From positions 1-26,210 of the forward strand of contig JAUXCL010000011.1 in the NCBI GenBank assembly GCA_030618905.1: DNA of 26,210 nt. The letters are read 5' to 3'. The notes beneath the pieces are model-generated. The model saw nothing but the letters and a program-made list of their open reading frames with translations, ran no database searches and was not told the origin of the DNA. This DNA comes from Bacteroidales bacterium (GTDB lineage Bacteria > Bacteroidota > Bacteroidia > Bacteroidales > B18-G4). Positions within the stretch are counted from its first letter, which is position 1. The number at the start of each line of letters is the position of its first letter. A program made the position numbers and the translations under genes. Positions 21,992 to 26,210 of the stretch are shown one piece after another.

Positions 21992-22720
21992 ATGAAAAAA
22001 CCTAAATTATTGCTTGTATTAAGTATTTTCTTGCTTGGAATTGCAATTGTCTTGTCTGCATGTAAGAAAGATGAGGAGGAGAATAAAAGTCCTGTCGTTT
22101 CTTCTGTGACAGTCAATCCTGCGACAGTTTCAGCTGGTGCTGTAGCTACTGTGACTGTGGCTGCTTCAGATCCTGATGGAGATGCCCTCACCTATGCATA
22201 TACTGCTACTGGTGGAGCTGTTCAGGGGGCTGGAAATGTTGCAACATGGACAGCTGCAAATACTGCAGGTGCTTATTCTATAACCGTTCTTGTTTCAGAT
22301 GGGAATGGAGGCACAGCCTCAGGTTCAGGAGTATTAACAGTTACTGATGAAACAAAAGTTGTCGGTACTGCCCAATTCCCTGCCGGTACGTCAGGGGATC
22401 TTTCAAATGCAAAGGTCAGCCTTTACACATCATGGGATAATTGGAATACAAATCAACCCATAAAATTTGCAGCAGCTTCAGGGGCAGGAGCAAGTGTTAC
22501 ATTTGAAATAACCGATGTTTTACCGGGAAATTATTACCTGGATGTTTGGAAAGATATTGACAATTCTTCTGACTGGAGTATTAATGATTATGTTGGTTGG
22601 TATGGTTCCGGTGGTTTGGGAAGCCCATCACTAACACAGTTTCAAGTTACAGAGGGTCAAACATTCAGCTGTAGCGTAAATATGTTCATTATTGCCAAGA
22701 AAAGCGAGATCCCCAAATAA
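21992..22720 (+). CDS. PKD/Ig-like lipoprotein
   Basis: A 242-residue lipoprotein. The signal peptide has lipobox LSAC (Cys24), followed by KKDEEENKS. Residues ~33-115 form an Ig-like/PKD-type domain: SPVVSSVTVNPATVSAGAVATVTVAASDPDGDALTYAYTATGG, ending ITVLVSDGNGGTASGSGVLTV, with the DPDGD turn typical of such folds. Residues 120-240 form a second beta-rich domain (GTAQFPAGTSGDLSNAKVSLYTSWDNW, ITDVLPGNYYLDVWKDIDNSSDW), resembling a transthyretin-like domain, with Asp/Asn-rich loops that may bind calcium. It is probably anchored to the outer membrane as an adhesion or scaffold protein. Its codon use is richer in Ala/Gly/Thr than its neighbours, as is common for this repeat type. A strong terminator follows. 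Confidence 0.78.
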   Translation: MKKPKLLLVLSIFLLGIAIVLSACKKDEEENKSPVVSSVTVNPATVSAGAVATVTVAASDPDGDALTYAYTATGGAVQGAGNVATWTAANTAGAYSITVLVSDGNGGTASGSGVLTVTDETKVVGTAQFPAGTSGDLSNAKVSLYTSWDNWNTNQPIKFAAASGAGASVTFEITDVLPGNYYLDVWKDIDNSSDWSINDYVGWYGSGGLGSPSLTQFQVTEGQTFSCSVNMFIIAKKSEIPK

Positions 22721-22737
22721 TAGGAATTAAAAGAAAT

Positions 22738-22770
22738 AGAGGTGACTAAAAACCAGTCACCTCTTATTTA
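22738..22770 (+). terminator. Rho-independent terminator
   Basis: A perfect 10-bp stem (AGAGGTGACT / AGTCACCTCT) with a 7-nt loop is followed by TATTTATT, 17 bp after the lipoprotein stop. Confidence 0.75.
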
Positions 22771-22889
22771 TTTGCTATTTTCTAAAGCAAGAAAGTGATC
22801 CTATGGATAATGTAGCTTTATTGAAAAAGGCCTATCGTGGTGCAGAAGCCATAGACCAGGGAATATTCATGCAGATACGGCAGAGATCA

Positions 22890-23432
22890 TCATCTAAGTT
22901 TATCCGCAAAATAATCATATCCCCCCAACAATCTTTTAGCAGCATTATCAAATGAGCCAGGGAGGACTGTTAGCCCCAGTCCATCAACCATCCTGTTCGT
23001 AAAGTTGAAGGCACAGCATACCAAAATTGCATCATACAATGCGCGTTCACTCCAGCCAGCACTTAAAACATTATCAACATCATCCTGGATCATTTTGGAT
23101 GGATTTAATGTTAGTTTTTTTACATAATGCAGGATGGGTTTAAATTGTTCATCAAAGGCGGTTTTGTCTATATCTTTAACAAGGTCTTCCAACAAGTCTG
23201 TATCAATGCCAAACTGTTTTGCAACAGCAGCGTGAGACCCATAGCAATAGGTGCAGCTATTGACACCGGATACAAAAGCACCGATCAATTCCCTCTGTGC
23301 TATAGTGAGGGGCGATTCATCATTTCTCATTAAAAAATTAATAAAATGAATGAAAGGTTTTTCAGCCCCCGTGTTGAACTTCAGAAAAGCATCCCCGATA
23401 GTGTCATTGGGCTCGATAGATGGTAATGGCAT
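22890..23432 (-). CDS. Carboxymuconolactone decarboxylase/alkylhydroperoxidase AhpD-family protein
   Basis: A 180-residue cytoplasmic protein of the 'uncharacterised peroxidase-related' AhpD group. The core is LTIAQRELIGAFVSGVNSCTYCYGSHAAVAKQFG, with Glu48, Cys60, Cys63 and His67 in the AhpD arrangement E-x11-CxxC-xxx-H. A second helical part (FKPILHYVKKLTLNPSKMIQDDVDNVLSAGWSERALYDAILVCCAFNFTNRMVDGLG) matches the longer peroxidase-related subgroup, so the length is normal. It probably detoxifies peroxides or acts as a thiol carrier. It has no signal peptide, unlike the AhpD-like protein at 3278. Its upstream gap (23433-23496) consists almost entirely of the octamer array, which must therefore hold or span the promoter, unless it is read through from the gene ending at 23497. 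Confidence 0.9.
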   Translation of the reverse strand: MPLPSIEPNDTIGDAFLKFNTGAEKPFIHFINFLMRNDESPLTIAQRELIGAFVSGVNSCTYCYGSHAAVAKQFGIDTDLLEDLVKDIDKTAFDEQFKPILHYVKKLTLNPSKMIQDDVDNVLSAGWSERALYDAILVCCAFNFTNRMVDGLGLTVLPGSFDNAAKRLLGGYDYFADKLR

Positions 23433-23444
23433 AATTTGTTGATT

Positions 23445-23508
23445 TTGTTTAGTTGTTTAATTATTTAACAATATGACAATATAGCAGTATATCCGTTTAT
23501 CTGTTTTT
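23445..23508. repeat. Octamer tandem array, copy B
   Basis: Eight 8-bp units in strict phase: TTGTTTAG, TTGTTTAA, TTATTTAA, CAATATGA, CAATATAG, CAGTATAT, CCGTTTAT, CTGTTTTT. It fills the gap between two minus-strand genes and supplies the last codons and stop of the gene ending at 23497. Confidence 0.85.
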
Positions 23509-24606
23509 TATTTCTTCGCTTCCTGCAAATCGCATAACGTCTTTATTCATCATGCGGCTGTTTTTTAACACGGTGGGGAAAATGGTTCTGAGCAACCCAT
23601 TATTGGAATTGAAATAAAGATTGTTGGGCAGGAATTCATGCATCATTCTGCGCTTGGTCTCATTCAGCACCGGTCCGAAATACACTTTTTCAATACCTGA
23701 AAGGGCCGCATATTCCACTACTTTCAGGATCATGTTTTCATAGGCATGATGGGTTGTCCGCAGTTGACGGTTGAAAGCTCCGTTGAGGCAGCGTAACTGG
23801 GATTCAAAACGGATGAAAGAATGGTATCCAAAGAAATCCTGATCGCTTTTACAGATGAAATGGACGATGCTATCATCTTTGATCGCAGCTGATTCCATGC
23901 ACATCCTGGGGTAATTTTCCTGGTAAGGCAGTTTGAAGGAGCTTTTTAAGGCAGTTAGTTCAACACAACGGCCAATCATTTGCCTGGTTTCCGGATCAAG
24001 GGCTCCATGTATGATTTCAATAACACCTCCTTTGTTCCTGTAATGACGAATTTTTTTCTTGATGTTCCCATGTAAAGAAATATAGTTTTCTGCACTTTGT
24101 ACTTCCCGGATATCAATGACTCCTTCATCAGGGTAGGGAAGTTGTACACTGCCAGGATACAGGTTTGCCCGTTCTTTCAGGTCCAGGATAAAAGCCAGGA
24201 AGCAATGCTTGCTTATATATTGAATGATGCCCTTGATGACTTCATCATACTCGTATTTTAAATTTACAAAGCCGGGATTGGCCAGGATCTCAGCTCCAAT
24301 ACCTGAACGCATCCAGATATATGCTGGCATACGCAGGTATTTCATCGAATTTGCCAATGGTTTAAAACTGGTAAGTGTTGCCCCATGATCGAAACACCTG
24401 ATCAGGATGACAGCAGCAACAAGATCATTTCCGGCATTCACCCTTAATATAAGCGGGATAGAGTACTTGGATCGCGTTAACAGCAAAGCATCATATAATC
24501 CCCAAATTGACCCATCAAGTCCTAATGAATGCACATGAGCCTCCAGTTGGCCTTTTTCGTCTGAAGACAGGGGTACGTCATTAAGCATATATTGAAAGCT
24601 GTTCAT
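23497..24606 (-). CDS. GNAT/FemAB-like acyltransferase (BioF2-type)
   Basis: A 369-residue protein. The fold resembles the acetyltransferase_6/FemAB-like class of GNAT proteins: an N-terminal half (RVNAGNDLVAAVILIRCFDHGATLTSFKPLANSMKYLRMPAYIW) and a central segment NIKKKIRHYRNKGGVIEIIHGALDPETRQMIGRCVELTALKSSFKL, followed by HFICKSDQDFFGYHSFIRFESQLRCLNGAFNRQLRTTHHAYENMILKVVEYAALSGIEKVYFGP. In this last part a strand pair leads to a helix and a 'YFGPxLNETKRRM' turn, as in proteins that transfer acyl or aminoacyl groups to peptidoglycan precursors, lipids or sugars. The donor and acceptor are unknown. The last few residues (IKNR-stop) lie inside the octamer array, so the original C-terminus may have been altered. 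It is the only gene here flanked by octamer arrays on both sides. Confidence 0.65.
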   Translation of the reverse strand: MNSFQYMLNDVPLSSDEKGQLEAHVHSLGLDGSIWGLYDALLLTRSKYSIPLILRVNAGNDLVAAVILIRCFDHGATLTSFKPLANSMKYLRMPAYIWMRSGIGAEILANPGFVNLKYEYDEVIKGIIQYISKHCFLAFILDLKERANLYPGSVQLPYPDEGVIDIREVQSAENYISLHGNIKKKIRHYRNKGGVIEIIHGALDPETRQMIGRCVELTALKSSFKLPYQENYPRMCMESAAIKDDSIVHFICKSDQDFFGYHSFIRFESQLRCLNGAFNRQLRTTHHAYENMILKVVEYAALSGIEKVYFGPVLNETKRRMMHEFLPNNLYFNSNNGLLRTIFPTVLKNSRMMNKDVMRFAGSEEIKNR

Positions 24607-24628
24607 TAACTATAAAGGTAAAGAAAAT

Positions 24629-24643
24629 GTCAGTTGTCAGTTG
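24629..24643. repeat. Heptamer pair (CAGTTGT)
   Basis: Two in-phase CAGTTGT units, a variant of the CAGTTGG word at 6300-6313, directly before octamer array C. Confidence 0.4.
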
Positions 24644-24649
24644 TTGGTT

Positions 24650-24745
24650 TTGTTTAGTTGTTTAGGTGTTGAGTTGTTTAGTTGTTTAGCTGTTTAATTA
24701 TTTAACAATATGACAATATAGCAATATGACAGTATGTCTGTTTGA
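24650..24745. repeat. Octamer tandem array, copy C
   Basis: Twelve 8-bp units in strict phase: TTGTTTAG twice, GTGTTGAG, TTGTTTAG twice, CTGTTTAA, TTATTTAA, CAATATGA, CAATATAG, CAATATGA, CAGTATGT, CTGTTTGA. It lies between divergent genes (24606 minus and 24859 plus). Confidence 0.85.
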
Positions 24746-24823
24746 CCGTGCGCCTTCCGCTTCACTCCCCGCCTCTGGCGGGATGTCACTCGACTTCGTC
24801 TCGCTCCACTTCCCGATTCACTT
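24746..24823. repeat. GC-rich non-coding insert with hairpin, adjoining the octamer array
   Basis: Compositionally unlike its surroundings. It contains a 6-bp hairpin CCCGCC-TCT-GGCGGG (24768-24782) and CTTCCCGATTCAC at its end, a word also found near 4193. It is open in the frame of the downstream gene but reads as low-complexity Ser/Arg/Pro, so I treat it as non-coding. Confidence 0.4.
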
Positions 24824-24858
24824 ATTTATCGTACCTTCATATCCCTTTATCTTCATAT

Positions 24859-25455
24859 ATGAATACTGGCAAAAGATTCATTCGGCATTACAAAAATGGC
24901 TACATGCCATGGGCGCATGAGAAGCCTGATTTTAACCTTATTGAGATGGTAAAAGACTGGCCGGTTCCGGTGAGTAAAGCCCTGGAATTGGGTTGTGGGA
25001 CGGGTACTGATGCCATATGGCTGGCTGAAAATGGTTTTGATGTAACAGCCATTGATGTGTCGGATATTGCCATTAAGTTAGCCCGGGAACGTGCTGAAAA
25101 AGCCAAAGTACATTGCCATTTTGTGACAATGGATTTTGAAAAGGAAAGTCCGGAAGATACACCCTTTGATTTCGTGTTTGACCGTGGACATTTCCATTCA
25201 TACAAAACCCATAAAAGAAGAAAAATATTTACCCGTAGGGTTGCTGAGCAGCTGACTTCCAATGGACTGTGGTTAAGTTTAATTGGCAGTTGCGACAGCC
25301 CACCAAGAAATGGAGGCCCACCCATGCATTCAGCCGGAGAGATTGTGCGCGGGGTAGAACCTTATTTCGAGATCCTGCTGTTGAAAGCCAGTAAGTTTGG
25401 CAGTGATATGAAACAACCTGCAAAGAATTGGGTCTGCCTTATGAAGCGAAGGTAA
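24859..25455 (+). CDS. Small class I SAM methyltransferase
   Basis: A 198-residue SAM-dependent methyltransferase. Motif I is ALELGCGTGTDAIWLAENGFDVTAIDVSDIAI (41-72) with the acidic Asp of strand 2 (AIDVSD). MDFEKESPEDTPFDFVFDRGHFHSYKTHKRRKIFTRRVAEQLTSNGLWLSLIGS covers motifs II-III. The FDRGHFHS segment and short C-terminal part resemble thiopurine-methyltransferase/TehB-like small-molecule methyltransferases. The substrate is unknown. The start is the ATG at 24859, because MNTGKRFIRHYKNGYMPW looks like a natural N-terminus; upstream in-frame sequence belongs to the repeat-derived GC-rich stretch. It is convergent with the next gene, with only 2 bp between stop codons. Confidence 0.82.
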   Translation: MNTGKRFIRHYKNGYMPWAHEKPDFNLIEMVKDWPVPVSKALELGCGTGTDAIWLAENGFDVTAIDVSDIAIKLARERAEKAKVHCHFVTMDFEKESPEDTPFDFVFDRGHFHSYKTHKRRKIFTRRVAEQLTSNGLWLSLIGSCDSPPRNGGPPMHSAGEIVRGVEPYFEILLLKASKFGSDMKQPAKNWVCLMKRR

Positions 25456-25457
25456 TG

Positions 25458-26210
25458 TTAGCGCAGATCACCTACGAAAGAAATTCTGCGTAATCCACCT
25501 CCATCAGGATAATGTTGTTTAACCCAGTTTTTACCTCCGTCTTTTGTATGGTATAACACACCCGTCGTATCTACCGATTTGGAATTGTAGTTTCCGATCC
25601 ATGCGATCTTATCGTCGATACTGGTGATACCCATAATATAATTTACAAATCCACTACATTCGAGGGTTTGGTGAGCCCATGTATTTGCTGTATCTGTTGT
25701 AAAACCACAATAGCAATAATCTGCAACTATCCAGGCTCTTGTATTATCAAGGGCACAGACCCCATTATTGTCATTGGCTGCGGGTCCGGTTTTCCGAATC
25801 CAATGCTGGCCTCCATCCTGGGTGATATATGTTGAGCTTCGGCCACAGGCCCATACATTTGTCAGACTGGTGGCATGTATATCAAGCAGATAGAGATCGG
25901 TGGCCTGTAAGATGCCTTCCGCCTGCCTTTCCCATGTTGTCCCGCCGTCGGATGAGTAAACAATGATAGACTGGCTTGTAGAATCCTTGCTTATGCTGAG
26001 TCTTCCAACAACCCAAATATGATTTTCATCATAGGCATACAAACGGGTATAATCAGTATTTGGAAATAGACCTTTGGCTTTTTGAATCCAGGTTTCACCG
26101 CCATCCATTGTCTTGAGGATCATCTCATCATTACCACAGGCCCATGCCACATTGTTGTTGATGGCCCGTATTCCCCCAAGTGAAATATTGGATAACATTT
26201 GGGCAGATCC
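25458..26210 (-). CDS. Beta-propeller protein with BNR/Ycf48-like repeats (5' end missing)
   Basis: The last ~250 residues of a larger protein; the frame runs open off the window edge (GSAQ precedes the Met at 26196-26198). It contains blades ending in Asp-box-like motifs: TMDGGETWIQ, SSDGGTTWER, TQDGGQHWIR, TKDGGKNWVK, each preceded by a strand such as NNVAWACGNDEMILK, NHIWVVGRL, TNVWACGRSSTYI, KIAWIGNYN. This is the Ycf48/photosystem-assembly-factor-like or sialidase-type (BNR) propeller found in large secreted Bacteroidota proteins. It ends in FVGDLR with no type IX C-terminal domain. Probably exported, but the signal peptide would lie outside the window. Function unknown. Confidence 0.78.
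   Translation of the reverse strand, partial: GSAQMLSNISLGGIRAINNNVAWACGNDEMILKTMDGGETWIQKAKGLFPNTDYTRLYAYDENHIWVVGRLSISKDSTSQSIIVYSSDGGTTWERQAEGILQATDLYLLDIHATSLTNVWACGRSSTYITQDGGQHWIRKTGPAANDNNGVCALDNTRAWIVADYCYCGFTTDTANTWAHQTLECSGFVNYIMGITSIDDKIAWIGNYNSKSVDTTGVLYHTKDGGKNWVKQHYPDGGGLRRISFVGDLR

Noticed and set aside
24742..24858. A 39-codon N-terminal extension of the methyltransferase at 24859
   Set aside because: It is Ser/Pro/Arg-rich, lies in the repeat-derived GC-rich stretch, and is unlike methyltransferase N-termini.

Overview
The window looks like chromosome from an uncultured member of the Bacteroidota, probably Bacteroidales or Marinilabiliales. The signs are a TonB-dependent receptor with a carboxypeptidase-regulatory N-terminal extension, several lipoproteins with a lipobox followed by Lys/Asp-rich linkers, a MORN-repeat exported protein, a MacB/FtsX-type permease remnant with the phylum's usual N-terminus, weak Shine-Dalgarno signals, and Bacteroidota-type -7 boxes (TAnnTTTG) before several genes. 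No rRNA, tRNA, transposase, CRISPR array or phage gene was seen.

Layout. 1-256 is the 3' end of an unknown gene, closed by a clear terminator. 257-740 is a long non-coding stretch packed with short tandem arrays. 741-5912 holds a radical SAM protein, a small outer-membrane-like protein, a cold-shock protein, an exported AhpD-like protein, a broken thioredoxin-like gene, and a tandem pair made of a PlsC-like acyltransferase and a methyltransferase. 5929-6206 is a permease remnant in which the first ~75 codons are joined, out of frame, to the last ~15. 6345-9438 is a DeaD-type RNA helicase followed by a B12-binding-type radical SAM protein.

9663-21189 looks like a phosphate-response region: an OprP-like porin and a beta-helix-like lipoprotein; a Na+/phosphate cotransporter with a PhoU-like tail; a stand-alone carboxypeptidase-regulatory domain protein; a TonB-dependent receptor with a second, paralogous lipoprotein; and a PhoB/PhoR-like response regulator and histidine kinase. 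Three intergenic regions in this block carry hexamers repeated at exactly 11 bp (TTAACA-N5-TTAACA or TTAATT-N5-TTAATT-N5-TTAATT), the geometry of PhoB/PhoP operators. I infer that the two-component system controls these genes. No pst transporter is present, so the PhoU-like tail on the cotransporter may be part of the phosphate signal.

21200-26210 holds an exported peroxiredoxin-like protein, a PKD-type lipoprotein, an AhpD-family protein, a GNAT/FemAB-like acyltransferase, a small methyltransferase and the end of a BNR/Ycf48-like beta-propeller gene.

The most unusual signal is non-coding. Many of the intergenic gaps outside the phosphate block carry degenerate tandem arrays with strict 7-, 8- or 10-bp periods. 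One octamer array occurs three times (410-497, 23445-23508, 24650-24745) with the same words in the same order but different copy numbers. A ~33-bp imperfect inverted repeat pair (628-661 and 4214-4246) flanks a 3.6-kb segment, each end lying beside such arrays. Two decayed genes also lie beside arrays.
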